Shown here piece by piece: positions 23,495 to 35,177 of a DNA stretch of 64,000 nt. This DNA comes from Liolophura sinensis (Eukaryota > Mollusca > Polyplacophora > Chitonida > Chitonidae). The position numbers were made by a program, and so were the translations under genes. The notes under the pieces are model-generated. The model saw only the letters and a program-made list of their open reading frames with translations. It had not been told where the DNA came from and searched no databases. Each line of letters begins with the position of its first letter. The stretch's first letter is position 1. The DNA lies in the NCBI RefSeq assembly GCF_032854445.1, contig NC_088305.1, positions 6,389,606 to 6,453,605 of the forward strand, given 5' to 3'.

Positions 23495-26232
23495 GGGGGA
23501 CATGGTGATCTTTATAAACTGTATATCGGGGGTTTTAAGGGGGGACGTGGTCACGTATAAACACTGTATACCGGGGGTTTTAAAGAGGGACGTGGTCACG
23601 TATAAACACTGTATACCGGCGGCGTTTTATGGGTGGGCATGGTCACGTATAAACACTGTATACCGGGCGTTTATGAAGACATAGTGACGTATATACACTA
23701 AAAACAGAGGTTTGTGGGAGGACATGATCACGTATAAACACTGTATACCGGCGGCGTTTTATGGGTGGGCATGGTCACGTATAAACACTGTATACCGGGC
23801 GTTTATGGAAGACATAGTGACGTATATACACTGAAAACAGAGGTTTGTGGGAGGACATGATCACGTATAAACACTGTATACCGGAGTTTTATGGGCAGAC
23901 ATTGCCACGTATAAAAACTATATACCAGGGTTTTACGGACACGAATAAACACTGCATACCGGGGTTTTATTGGAGGACATTGTCACGTATTAACACTATA
24001 TACCGGTGGCGTTTTATGGGTGGACATGGTCACGTAAAAACGCTGTATACCGGGCTTTTATGGGAGGACATGGTCACGTATACACACTGAATACAGAGGT
24101 TTGTGGGAGGACATGGTCACGTATACATACTATATACCGGGTTTTTGTGGGTGGACATGATCAGGTATAAACACTGTATACCGGGGTTTTATGGGCAGAC
24201 ATTGTCACGTATAAACACTATATACCAGGGTTTTACGGACACAAATAAACACTGTATACTGGGGTTTTATTGGAGGACATCGTCACGTATTAACACTGTA
24301 TACCGGCGGCGTTTTATGGGTGGACATGGTCACGTAGAAACATTGTATACCGGGCTTTTATGGACCGACATGGTCAAGTATAAACACTGTATACCGGGCT
24401 TTTATGGACGAACATGGTAACGTACAAACTCTTTGTACCGGGCTTTTATGAATGGACATGATCTTGTATAAACACTGTATACCGGGCTTTTATGGGTGGA
24501 CATGGCCACGTATAAACATTGTACACCGGGCTTTTATGGGTGGACATGGCCACGTATAAACATTGTATACCGGGGTTTTATAGGTGGACATGGCCACGTA
24601 TAAACATTGTTTACCGGGTTTTATAGGTGGACATGGTCACGTATAAACACTGTATACCGGACTTTTATGAGTGGACATGATCACGTATAAACATTGTATA
24701 CCGGGGTTTTATTGGTGTACATGGTCACGTATAAACACTGTTTATCCGGGTTTTATGGGTTGATATCATCACGTATAAGCACTGTATACCCGGGTTTTAT
24801 GGGTGGACATGGTCACATCTAAACCCCGTGTACCGGGCTTTTATGAGTGGACGTGGTCACGTATAAACACTGTATACTGGGGTTTTATGGGTGGACATGG
24901 TCACGTCTAAACACTGTATACCGGACTTTTATGGGTGGACATTGTAACGTATAAACATTGTATACCAGGGTTTTGTAGGTGGACATGATGAGGTATAAAC
25001 ACTGAAAACCGGAGTTTATAGGTGGATATGGTCACATATAAACATTGTATACCGGGGTTTTATAGGTGGACATGATGACGTATAAACACTGTATACCGGG
25101 CTTTTATGGGTGGACATTGTAACGTATAAACATTGTATACCGGGGTTTTATAGGTGGACATGGTCACGTATAAACATTGTATACCGGGTTTTATGGGTGG
25201 ACATGGTCACGTATAAACACTGTGTACCGGGCTTTTATGGGTGGACATTGTAACATATGAACATTGTATACCGGGGTTTTATAGGTGGACATGGTCACGT
25301 ATAAACACTGTATACCGGAGTTTTATAGGTGGATATGGTCACGTATAAATATTGTATACCCGGGTTTTATAGGTGGACATGGTCACGTAAAAACACTGTA
25401 TACCGGAGTTTTATAGGTGGACATGGTCACGTATAAACATTGTATACCCGGGTTTTATAGGTGGACATTGTAACGTATAAACATTGTATACCGGGGTTTT
25501 ATAGGTGGACATTGTAACGTATAAACATTGTATACCGGGGTTTTATAGGTGGACATGGTCACGTATAAACACTGTATACCGGAGTTTTATAGGTGGATAT
25601 GGTCACGTATAAACATTGTATACCCGGGTTTTATAGGTGGACATGGTCACGTAAAAACACTGTATACCGGAGTTTTATAGGTGGACATGGTCACGTATAA
25701 ACACTGTATACCGGAGTTTTATAGGTGGATATGGTCACGTATAAACATTGTATACCGGGGTTTTATAGGTGGACATTGTAACATATAAACATTGTATACC
25801 GGGGTTTTATAGGTGGACATGGTCACGTATAAACACTGTATACCGGAGTTTTATAGGTGGATATGGTCACGTATAAACATTGTATACCCGGGTTTTATAG
25901 GTGGACATGGTCACGTAAAAACACTGTATACCGGAGTTTTATAGATGGATATGGTCACGTATAAACATTGTATACCGGGGTTTTATAGGTGGACATTGTA
26001 ACATATAAACATTGTATACCGGGGTTTTATAGGTGGACATGGTCACGTATAAACACTGTATACCGGAGTTTTATAGGTGGATATGGTCACGTATAAACAT
26101 TGTATACCCGGGTTTTATAGGTGGACATGGTCACGTAAAAACACTGTATACCGGAGTTTTATAGGTGGACATGGTCACGTATAAACACTGTATACCGGAG
26201 TTTTATAGGTGGATATGGTCACGTATAAACAT
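23495..26232. repeat. 44-bp satellite-like array, ~62 copies
   Basis: Unit of 44 bp with ggtcacgtataaacactgta, taccggggttttataggtgg and a central gtatac palindrome. The left third has units with deletions and different spacers. From about 25260 onward the array is organised in larger blocks of five or six units (copies of one block start near 25289, 25553, 25817 and 26037). This is the largest array in the window. Confidence 0.93.
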
Positions 26233-26812
26233 CTGCAAACACAGTACACTTGATGAGAAGCGTGGTTCTGTAAATGCAGTAGGCAGAGGAAATCCTCTGT
26301 ATTGAATATGGTCCCGTGAATAAATCAATACAGGTATCGATAAACGTGATCCTGTAAACACACGGCTATTCAATGAATCAAAGAGCAAAAAGACAATCCC
26401 ACAGAACAGTTTCCGACATACATGAATGAAAAGAGTTTGAGTTTGAGAGGTAAGATGAAAAATCGGCCTGTTATATTTGACGCACTGTATGTATTCAAAT
26501 GTCTGCTACAGCCGTCCAAGGGACATAGCCCTATCAGCACTCAGAATAGAGTCACCTCCCTTTGATAAATAAACCGACACGAGATGAATTTTAAGATCGG
26601 AATATATTATCGAGCATAAGTAGATGTTTAATGATGTTCTTCAGATTCCAACAAGCTCCCACTTTAGCTTATAGACTTATAAACCTCTGTGATATTACAA
26701 AGCCGTTTTCGGCCTTAGGACATTTACCGAAGACATACTGAATTCATTTCGTATTCATGCATTCTTTTCACATGTCTTGAATTAATTTCAGATATCTGGA
26801 ATTCATTTTCAG
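26233..26812. other. No recognisable gene
   Basis: Unique-looking AT-rich sequence right of the 44-bp array. Nothing recognisable. Confidence 0.4.
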
Positions 26813-27078
26813 ATACACTCAAAAAATAATCTGTTAATTTTAATTTTAATTTTAATCTTTTTGCTTGAATTTTGCTGGAATGTATTCTGTTATTAAAACA
26901 TCATATTCGGTCATATTCAAATTAATATCCTGTTGGTCTAAAATAATATTTATATTGAGTTAATAGAATGCGTGCGATATTTTTAACAGAATAATCCGTC
27001 ACAATAACAGAATACATTCTAGCGTCGCTCAAACAACAGGCTTTCTAGTAAATTTAAGAGATTATTTTGAGAGTATCT
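26813..27078. mobile_element. MITE with long inverted repeats (family M1)
   Basis: The left end acactcaaaaaataatctg... and right end ...gagattattttgagagta are imperfect inverted repeats that extend inward to aatgtattctgttatt / aataacagaatacatt. Related copies are at 49070-49330 and 61083-61300. There is no coding capacity. Confidence 0.75.
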
Positions 27079-28200
27079 TGAATTCATTATCACTTGCTTA
27101 TTTATATTCGGGAAATAGATGCTTTTTAAAAATATTACAACGTAATAGCCTCAACCACACTTAGGCCTCGTTGATAACATCCGCAATACTTCGGTTGTCC
27201 ATGGCACACTGCGCTTGTGCGTCTTCAACGTCTATAACTTCCGGAGTGGTAACTGTGTCACTATCTGAAAACGATTTTCATTTAGCTGAAATCTATGGCC
27301 CCACGGGTCTGCAATAGTCCACTATGTGAGATATATGAAAATCAGTTTTTAAAGATACGCTTTCTGGAAATGTTTTCAACATAGGCCTGTGTGCAATTCT
27401 TTTTAACATCTCTGAGCTGGACCGAAAGGGCTTAACGTATTGGTACTTCTCCACACAGGAATTTTCAATCTTCCAGGCTGTCAAGCGAGACCTCAGTTTT
27501 CAGTCTTCAAGTCGATGATTCTTTCCCTTCAACTGAAGTACATATACCCATCCAAACTCTGAATGAATGAACGTAGTGCTTTATGAAGAGATTTACCAGT
27601 GGGTAACCAGGAAGTGAATTGAAAATTTCAAGGCGTATACATGAATTCGATTTGGATTTCGGTGATTGTCACAGCACGGAATTGTCCTTTCGAGACTGTT
27701 CAAACTGTACCTGTCGCTATATACCATATGTGCATGTGGTGTATAACACGTCACGCGAAATCCCGCTCCTCGACGTGAATTTTCTTTAACATGACAGGAC
27801 TGACTTATGAGCACAAGTCTATTGGATAACGTGCAAATCTAAGTCTAAAGCTTTATACCTTTGCAAATAACGTTTGCAAACGTTATTCTGAAATTGCAGC
27901 TTATATCTAACACCTGCCGTGAAGAATATTCTTTCCGTCATTTTGCCCAGAACCCGTAAACAGTCGTCAGTATACGTTTTTATATTCGCTTCTGGAAATA
28001 CTCCTGACATTCACCTTTCTTGATTTCGTAATAAAAAAACTTACCACGTACAAGATCTTTTTGCTGCATATTGTATCACAGATTCCGTCAAAATTTTGTC
28101 AAATATCTATTTTAGATTACTAAGATCATTCGTGCATAGGTGTGTAAATACAAAATTAAGTAGAGGGCACGCAAACCGAATCAGTGCTCTATTACAACTA
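27079..28200. other. No recognisable gene
   Basis: Two adjoining minus frames (27593-27814 and 27819-28010) show no recognisable domain and no splice support. Confidence 0.4.
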
Positions 28201-28207
28201 ATTTAAT

Positions 28208-28480
28208 TCCGTGTATTTTAAGATATAAAGTCTTTTCTGTTTGCCAGGCGGGCATTTTTGGCGAACATATGCATGCTTCGAATGGAAATTAGTGGAAATG
28301 GTAGTAAAAATTCGGCAGGTATAAGTTTTATTGAAGAAAGCTTAAAATTGTTGTCGATAGGTCGTAGGATGTCAGGTGGTGATGAGACTGCGAGTGGCGT
28401 TCCCTTGACGTTGCTCGGTACCCCTACCAACTGAAGGCATAGCAAGGTTCAGATTTTGAAGGTCAACCCATTTCTATGGC
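28208..28480 (+). repeat. Duplicated ~270-bp segment, copy 1
   Basis: Shares ordered blocks with 28848-29115, including tataaagtctttt, gcatgctt, gctttattga-like stretches, gatgagactgcgagtggcgt and ggttcagattttga. Similarity is moderate, so this is either an old local duplication or two copies of a dispersed element. Confidence 0.65.
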
Positions 28481-28847
28481 AGTGGGTGGAGTGTCTGAAA
28501 ATGTATTTATTTTGTGTATTTTGTGTATTTGTGGGCTCTTGCTGGCAGAGTGGTATAATGGGCTTTGTGTATTGATTTTGTATATTTTGTGTATTTGTCA
28601 TGGATTGTTTTTGGTTCGGCGATATTCAGAATAGGTTACTTGATTATGGGGACCACTCGGTTGACATCGACTTACACTAGAGAAGACTTAATGCACGTGT
28701 GAAGATGCGGTAAATGTGGCTTACTGTTGACCCGACACACTAGAAGCAGTTATTCCCCATAACTCTGCCAACACACAGAACCTCCGCCACAGCTAGGACA
28801 CAGACCCCCATTACAACTTCCGTTTTTCGGTAGGGACGATTGTAGTT

Positions 28848-29115
28848 CTGTGAATTTTAGGGTATAAAGTCTTTTTTTGCTCCCAGGCGTCCATTTTTGA
28901 TGCACAGGTGCATGCTTGGTATTAAAATGCTGGACACTGTCTAAACTTTGAGGAGGTATGAGCTTTATTGATGAAAGTTTGAAATTCTAGGTGAGAGGAC
29001 CCAAGGCGTGAGGTAGTGATGAGGCTGCGAGTGACGTCCCCTTGGCGTTGCTAAGCACGCCTCCCAGCTGCCGGCATGGAAAGGTCCAGATTTTGACTGT
29101 CAACCTATGTCAAGA
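28848..29115 (+). repeat. Duplicated ~270-bp segment, copy 2
   Basis: Counterpart of 28208-28480 about 640 bp downstream in the same orientation (gatgaggctgcgagtgacgt, cttggcgttgctaagcacgc). Frames are not conserved between the copies, so it does not look coding. Confidence 0.65.
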
Positions 29116-29589
29116 TTTTTATAGCTTCTTTCTCACAGGCTGGGCCAGGTATGCACCAAAGCTTATTGGCCACGGAATGTTTGGGACTGAGCTACATCGC
29201 TAGACGTTAACATTGTCGCTTATGGAAAATTAATGGGGGTCCGAGGCCAGCTAAATGTATCATGTGAAGAGTTCGGACAAAGGGACAATACTCTGTTAGA
29301 CACCATGTTACCAAGTGAGAGAAAATATGGCACTTAGGCCCTACGTTTTATCAAACAATGGTGAAGAATTGTTAGAAAAAAAATTCCTGGATCTGAACCC
29401 TGATATGAACCACTATGTTACAATGAGATGAAAAGAAACAATATGAAAAGGAGCACAGGAGGAAGTTTAAAACCATCACTGTTTTACCTGTGAACTTTTC
29501 GTTGGTTAAATATTAAGGAGTCATTGATGCTCGCGTGGATGGTTGTGCTGGCAGAGTAGTTTAATAGCTTTTCTTCACATTTAGTTAAA

Positions 29590-29790
29590 CAGGCTGGGCC
29601 CAGGCTGGCTCAGTGGTATATTGGGCTCATGTTTGCACCCAGTTTACCAGGCTGGCTCATGCCTGTATTCAATTAACCAGACTGGGCTCATGGTGGCAAA
29701 GTGGTATGATGGGCTCATTCTTGTATCCAGTTAACCAGATTGGGCTCATGCTGGCAGTGGTACAATGGGTTCCTGTTTGCATCAAGTTGA
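29590..29790. repeat. Short ~55-bp repeat
   Basis: Three to four copies of a unit with ctggctcagtggtatattgg, gctcatgtttgcacccagtt and taaccag. Related single motifs (ctggcagagtggtataatgg) occur at about 28550 and 29548. Confidence 0.65.
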
Positions 29791-29791
29791 C

Positions 29792-30395
29792 CTGGTTTTA
29801 CACTCTACGCTGTGCGTCTATCACACTGTTGTCCCCGCTCTGGTTTTAAACTCTACGCTGTGCGTCTATCACACTGTCGTCGCTGCTCTGGTTTTACTCT
29901 CTATGCTGTACGCCAATCACATGGTCGTCGTTGCTTTGGTTTTACACTCTATGTTGTACGTCTGTCACACTTGTCGCTGCTCTGGTTTTATACTCTACGC
30001 TGTGCGTCTAGCACACTGTCGTCGCTGCTCTGGTTTTAAACTCTACGCTGTGCGTCTATCACACTGTCGTCACTGCTCTGGTTTTACTCTCTATGCTGTA
30101 CGCCTATCACACGGTCGTCGTTGCTTTGGTTTTACACTCTATGTTGTACGTCTGTCACACTGTCTTGACTGCTTCGGTTTTACACTCTATGTTGTTCGTC
30201 TGTCACACTTGTTGCTGCTCTGGTTTTACACTCTACGCTGTGCGTCTAGCACTCTGTCGTCGCTGCTCTGGTTTTACACTCTACGCTGTGCGTCTATCAC
30301 ACTGTTGTCGCTGTTCTGGTTTTAATCTCTATGTTGTAGGTCTATCACACTGTTGTCGCTGCTCTGGTTTTACACTCTAAGTCTTATATATTTTG
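29792..30395. repeat. 48-bp array derived from the end of family B
   Basis: About twelve copies of a 48-bp unit with atcacactgtcgtcgctgct, ctggttttactctctatgct and gtacgcct. The same sequence, as one copy, forms the 3' end of family B elements elsewhere in the window. The right end passes into agtcttatatattttg, resembling the B terminus agtctttgtatattgg at 36774. Because 48 is a multiple of three, a 186-codon frame stays open. I consider it a shadow. Confidence 0.85.
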
Positions 30396-30779
30396 AAGTG
30401 GTGTGTAAGTGATCCAAGTAATATTAAAGTCACTCGGTATAGGTATCTTTTGATTGATGTGATCTACTGGTAAACTCGACCAGAATGAGGTATATAAGAC
30501 GCTGGAAAGAATGTCATTTTGTATGATACATTGATTATAACATCAGAGGTAAAACAGACGTTTTGGTAAAATCGTGCAGGGTATATTTAATCAACCTTCC
30601 TGATGTACATGTTCATGTTAGTCCTTTCCCGATGTTGTGGCAAATGCGAGAAAACTATGTAGATCAATATGCACACAATCACGATTGAAGACTGTGCATT
30701 AGTGCCCACTGGCGAATTTAAATACATGCGATCTACAGGCATATCAATACACGGAGACAAGAAAATGGGTAAAACATTC

Positions 30780-31115
30780 GGTCGTTTTGCAACTCCACGA
30801 CAGTGTACTGTATGTTTTTTGGATATTGTCTATTTCTCCCCATTTGGTTGTTTTACAACTCCACGACAGTGTACTGCATGTTTTTCGATATGGTCTATTT
30901 CTCCACATTTGGTTGTTTTACAACTCCATGACAATGTACTGTATGTTTTTGGGATATTGTCTATTTCTCCGCATTTGGTTGTTTTACAATTCTGCTACAA
31001 TGAAATCCACGTTTTTGGATATAGTCTGTTTCTTCGCATTTGGTTGTTTTACAACTCCACGACAGTGTACTGCATGATTTTGGATATTGTCTATTTCTCC
31101 ACATTTGGTCGTTAT
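30780..31115. repeat. 65-bp minisatellite, ~5 copies
   Basis: Unit about 65 bp with tggttgttttacaactccac, gacagtgtactgcatg and gatattgtctatttctcc. Open frames across it are repeat shadows. Confidence 0.87.
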
Positions 31116-31328
31116 TTGGTGGATAACTATATTTGACCTTGGTATGACCTTGAGTGTAATTATCCTTGGAGAATTCTGATGGTTAGCACAGGGGGACTTG
31201 ACATTGCAGATCCCGATGATGTCAAATATCTGGGAACCAACCAGGATTAACTCCCGCCATTGCTTTTGGAACTTTGTTTGTTGTTATTGTAACACTTAAA
31301 GGCTATCATATAATTACACTTTGAACGC

Positions 31329-31650
31329 TTCGGTGGCCTAATGGTTAAATCGTCGAAGTCGGGAGACCCCGGAATCAAATCCGGATGGAGTCATACAAAA
31401 GACTTTAAACTTGTTACTTGCTGCTGCTTCGCCTGCGGATCAGCACTCATCAATATATTGTGATTTGGTGAGGTGTCATGTCTGGTGTTTTTTAGCCAGA
31501 TACTTCAGTGCCGGCAGTCCTTCGCCGCAGTGCTGTGGCAGCATGAATTCTGCCACGAGACGACACAATATATGTACACACAGCTAATGACTCCTCGTCG
31601 TCTTGTGACTGAAAACTTGTTAAGTACGACGTTTAACATGGATCCATTCT
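31329..31650 (+). mobile_element. tRNA-derived SINE (family C)
   Basis: The head ggtggcctaatggttaaatc is an A-box-like Leu/Ser/Gly-type start, and ggaatcaaatccggatgga is B-box like. The body gacgacacaatatatgtaca and ctaatgactcctcgtcgtc is shared with 48570-48815. The tail is gttaagtacgacgtttaac. Confidence 0.82.
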
Positions 31651-33299
31651 CAATTTGTATTTGTTTTGTATAGTTTTGTCGACATACCTAGCTTACTGAC
31701 TCACAAGAATTAAAATGAAATACAAATCTGTTTGTAAATAGAAATACGGACCTAACAGAACACTGAAGAGGTGATTGAATTAAAACGTAGGCAATGCAAT
31801 GCAAATGTCTTGTGTGGTATTTTTGCTCATATGTATTCGATCTCAGATCTCTCCGGGTGAATTGGCATTTTGGTAAACTGAATATTTACTCAGTTTCGTA
31901 TTATCTTAAGATCATTTACAGTGAAAGACATCACTTGACTCCACTAATCTCCATTAAAAGACTAACATTCAAAGTATCTTAAACAGACATTAAATTTTCT
32001 TTTCAAAAATGGAAATTCATCTAAGCACCACTGAGTCTGATCTAGGCATTTGACTGTCGCTTGGTTTTATGCTTCAGTTTTGTAGCGATATTTGTTATAT
32101 AGCAACCGCTGACTAAACGGTAAAATGAACGACAACAAATGTATTTAGGGTGATGAATGCGATTTGGGCCCAGTCGGTATGCCGTTGTCTGACATAATTT
32201 GTGATATCGTCATTGCATATAACGCGCCTTGTAAATCAACGGATCTTTCGTTTGTGGAGGTCGATAAATGATACAGACCAGTCCCACAACACTTTGTGAA
32301 ATGGCCCTCCGGCTACACATAACTCAATCGTTGTAAACGATTTCAAAATGATGTCTTATGCAGTAGTTCTGTGTTATAATACGAATTTTGTAACCTTTGT
32401 AGCGTCAAAAGACGGAACAGGAAGACGGAAGAGATGCCCTAGTTAGTTCAAGAGCGTCAAAAGATAAAGTACACAGGTTACAGACTAAATGTGAGTGAAA
32501 AGCCCTGGTATCATGCACATCCGACGAGACACTGTGGCCTTGAGACGTCAGATGTCAACAACCGAGGGTACCGTATACAGGGTCAGAAAAGTTCACAACT
32601 GCGAATAACCGGCTGTACCATACAGGACCAGAGAAAACGGAGCAGACGCGATCGTCTGATGTCAACATCCGCCTCGTCTGTATCCGGCAGTTGTTGACGG
32701 CGGATATGATTTTTCCGTCGTTATGTTGCGCGTATACAACTATTGTCTGTGGTATAAACAGATATAAGCAGACACACTAAACACACTGTATAAATAGACG
32801 ACAACAGAGGCACTGGACAAATACGTAACGGAGAGAGTCTCACAACAAGCGTAAGATCATCTTGGAGTGAATAGAGCGAATTTAATGTGACATTGGGTAA
32901 GGTAGCATTTTTTTCGCCTACGTCAACTATGAAATGAAGAAACAGTCATTTGACAAAATTATATGTTTTGTCTTTTGGAATTGGTGTCTTTGCAATGAAA
33001 ACAACTGCAATTGTTAGTGGCCCGTTGCTAAAAGAAATTATATATTGGAGGAATGTCAAAAAAGGTTTTGTGACCATGTCCATGATGGAAAATGATAATG
33101 CTGTAAAACCAACTAGCAAGCATCTTTGTACAGCACGGCTCTGTTGTGACTGTTGGCAGTATGTTGACATTTAGCTTATGCCGTATTATTACATTGCTGT
33201 TGTTTTTGTACTTAACTGTCTAACATATAGAATTCGCCTGCTATTATTCTTTAGAATATGTAAATACTTTCTGTACCTTCGGCGTAAATTACAACAGAC
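31651..33299. other. No recognisable gene
   Basis: Unique-looking sequence. A short local repeat agcgtcaaaaga occurs near 32401 and 32452. Frames of 62-74 codons match nothing I recognise. Confidence 0.4.
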
Positions 33300-33308
33300 T
33301 ATATATAG
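33300..33308 (+). promoter_or_regulatory. TATA box for the cysteine-rich peptide gene
   Basis: tatatatag lies 180 bp before the chosen ATG, with a pyrimidine-rich ctttcagcgg about 35 bp downstream that would suit a start site. A splice-acceptor-like actttctttcag at about 33442-33453 means the 5' leader could also contain a small intron. Confidence 0.5.
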
Positions 33309-33479
33309 CTTTTAACCGTCATACGGCGTATCGTCTTTCAGCGGAGCGTACTCTATCTTTTTCACACCTCATAGCGCTCATTTGTGCACGAACTATACAT
33401 GGTAAATATCATAATCAGGTGCCCTATAGTTCTACTTTGCAACTTTCTTTCAGCTTTTCAACACAAAAGATCATCGAAG

Positions 33480-33522
33480 ATGTCGACAAAGTTTGTGACA
33501 GTTGTCATTTCATGCATTTTGC
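33480..33522 (+). CDS. Cys-rich peptide gene, coding exon 1 (signal peptide)
   Basis: Encodes the first 14 residues, the hydrophobic half of the signal peptide, and ends one base into codon 15 at a strong donor (gtaagt). Confidence 0.72.
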
Positions 33523-34280
33523 GTAAGTATCATACCATTACTAGTATTTTGGTAACATGCGAGTGGTCTTAGGTTTCCACCGAAATTTTTCTCGGTTTTC
33601 CAGAACATAATGCCAGCTGCTGTCTTAAAAGTGAAAAATTTCTGAGAACCAATAAGGTTGCAGGGTCGAATCGAGCTCTCGCTTAAGTGAGATGATTAAA
33701 GATAAAGCTTCTGATATGGGCACTATTTTATGATGAAATTTACCTTTCACTGAAAAATTAGGAGACTAATTGCATAATCGTACTGTCTAGATTTAAAATT
33801 TATTGGATGTTATAGCACTGCCGTGTATTATTCTTTCCAGGAAACTATTACTTTTGTGTTCATCCGCAACCAGATAAATCAATCCATTATCTTGTCTGAC
33901 ATCAATATCAAGATTCGCCTGTGGCTTATCAGCCGGCTTTGTTATGTTTACTGCAGCCAGAAACATGGCCGTCCGACGGTGAATGTAGTGTCGATTAATC
34001 TGTCTATTTGAACATATCCTAACGCCATACATATTAAGACAATATGACATTAAGATCGTAATCAGTGGACACCTTCTTTTTTGCAGTCCATATCTGCACG
34101 TTGTCCCTAGCTCAGTTGGAGCCTCAAACGTACCCACCCCCGGGAGATTGTGGAACTGACTGCTTTTATGATCAGGAAAATTGCTATTTTAGTTGTCGAC
34201 ACAAGTATTACAGGATGGGAGCTTGTGAACGAATAGAAACACCCAATGGTGAGAGATGGCAGTGTGAACCCTACGACTGA
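33480..34280 (+). CDS. Secreted six-cysteine peptide, 78 residues (two coding exons)
   Basis: Join 33480-33522 with 34087-34280. The exon 1 donor is C|GTAAGT and the exon 2 acceptor is ttttttgcag|TC; the split codon gives Leu. The first 24 residues form a classic signal peptide (MSTKFVTVVISCILL then HICTLSLAQ). The mature part is about 54 residues, acidic, with a proline-rich start (YPPPGD) and six cysteines spaced C-X3-C-X6-C-X3-C-X9-C-X12-C, ending near RWQCEPYD. A secreted, disulfide-stabilised peptide such as an antimicrobial, signalling or matrix peptide is inferred from architecture only. The pattern lacks the final C-X-C of invertebrate CS-alpha-beta defensins and macins, so I assign no family. 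A TATA box (33300), AATAAA (34487) and an SINE relic in the intron complete the unit. Confidence 0.72.
33555..33655 (+). mobile_element. Degraded SINE family A in the intron
   Basis: Recognisable pieces in order: gcgagtggtcttaggtttcc, ctcggttttccagaacataa, tgccagctgctgtcttaaaa, gtgaaaaatttctgag, accaataa. Heavily diverged, so an old insertion. Confidence 0.6.
34087..34280 (+). CDS. Cys-rich peptide gene, coding exon 2 (mature peptide, stop TGA)
   Basis: Begins after ttttttgcag, completes the signal peptide and encodes all six mature-peptide cysteines. TGA ends at 34280. Confidence 0.74.
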
Positions 34281-34486
34281 TGGTACGGATGTAATGATTG
34301 GCTGAAAAGCAGACGGTGGAAGTGCTACGAAGAGACAAAATCGTAAACGGACTAGTCTGTTTCGACCCCGGGCCAAATCTGAAATTTCCAGGAACACTGT
34401 AACATAGATTCTAGCACTGTAGGAATGTATGTGGACGTGCAGACCATTCTTCTGATACAGTGTAATAACAATTTGCGCTTTTTTGT

Positions 34487-34492
34487 AATAAA
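34487..34492 (+). terminator. Polyadenylation signal AATAAA
   Basis: AATAAA about 207 bp after the stop codon of the cysteine-rich peptide gene, followed by a T/G-containing stretch. This gives a compact 3' UTR. Confidence 0.6.
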
Positions 34493-34749
34493 ACTTGAAT
34501 AACTTGTGAAGTAATTAGTCGAGATTTATCTTTTCATATCGAAAGGGTAAAAAGCCACTACTACGTGGAAGCAGTTTGTATAGATGGATTGGTTTGTGGG
34601 TCAAAATATGGACGTCGTGTACATTCGTTATGAACAAGAATGGATCAATTTCCAAAAGAAGGCATGTTCTACATTCAATCAGTGTCCAAAAATTGTGCTA
34701 CAATGATTTATAAATTCATATATATGTTAAAACTGTATATGTAAATATA

Positions 34750-34808
34750 TATTTATTTGATTGAGTTTTTACACCCTAACCAAGAACATTTAATTTGCAC
34801 CACATCGA
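34750..34808 (-). mobile_element. SINE family A tail fragment
   Basis: atttatttgattgagttttt then ccaagaacatttaatttg matches the last ~55 bp of family A in minus orientation. The flanks (34493-34749 and 34809-35170) show nothing else recognisable. Confidence 0.6.
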
Positions 34809-35177
34809 TAAGGTTTAAAGAATATGTCACGATGTCAGTAAGGTTTGTGGTTAAGGAAGATTAAATTCTAAATCTATAATACAATATCTGACAGAATTGG
34901 TATCTCTGTTGGGCGAGGACTTTTGCCCCATTACATGGATTCATTCCAATCAAACAAAGTAGACCAAGTTGAATTTTTCTGTCATATGGATGATGGAAAA
35001 CTGAGGCAGTATCATCTGACCCACACTCATATTTGAAGTTGGTCAGAACACATATATTACAATGATATGAAAGAAATCCTACGGAGTAAGCCTAACACCA
35101 TGTTTCAATAGGATTTTGATGAATAGCACTATTTAACCCAAATAATCTTCGGCTGTGTCCGTAAAATCTTCCTGATG

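Noticed and set aside
23495-26232. Possible CRISPR array or regular spacer structure
   Set aside because: The 44-bp units are directly adjacent with no unique spacers, and the genome is eukaryotic; the same holds for the other arrays.
29765-30325. 186-codon plus-strand frame
   Set aside because: Open only because the 48-bp unit is a multiple of three; parallel frames are also open and the unit is derived from a non-coding repeat.
33480-34280. Assignment of the six-Cys peptide to defensins, macins or conotoxin-like families
   Set aside because: Cysteine spacing does not fit the C-X-C ending of CS-alpha-beta peptides or any framework I can match with confidence.
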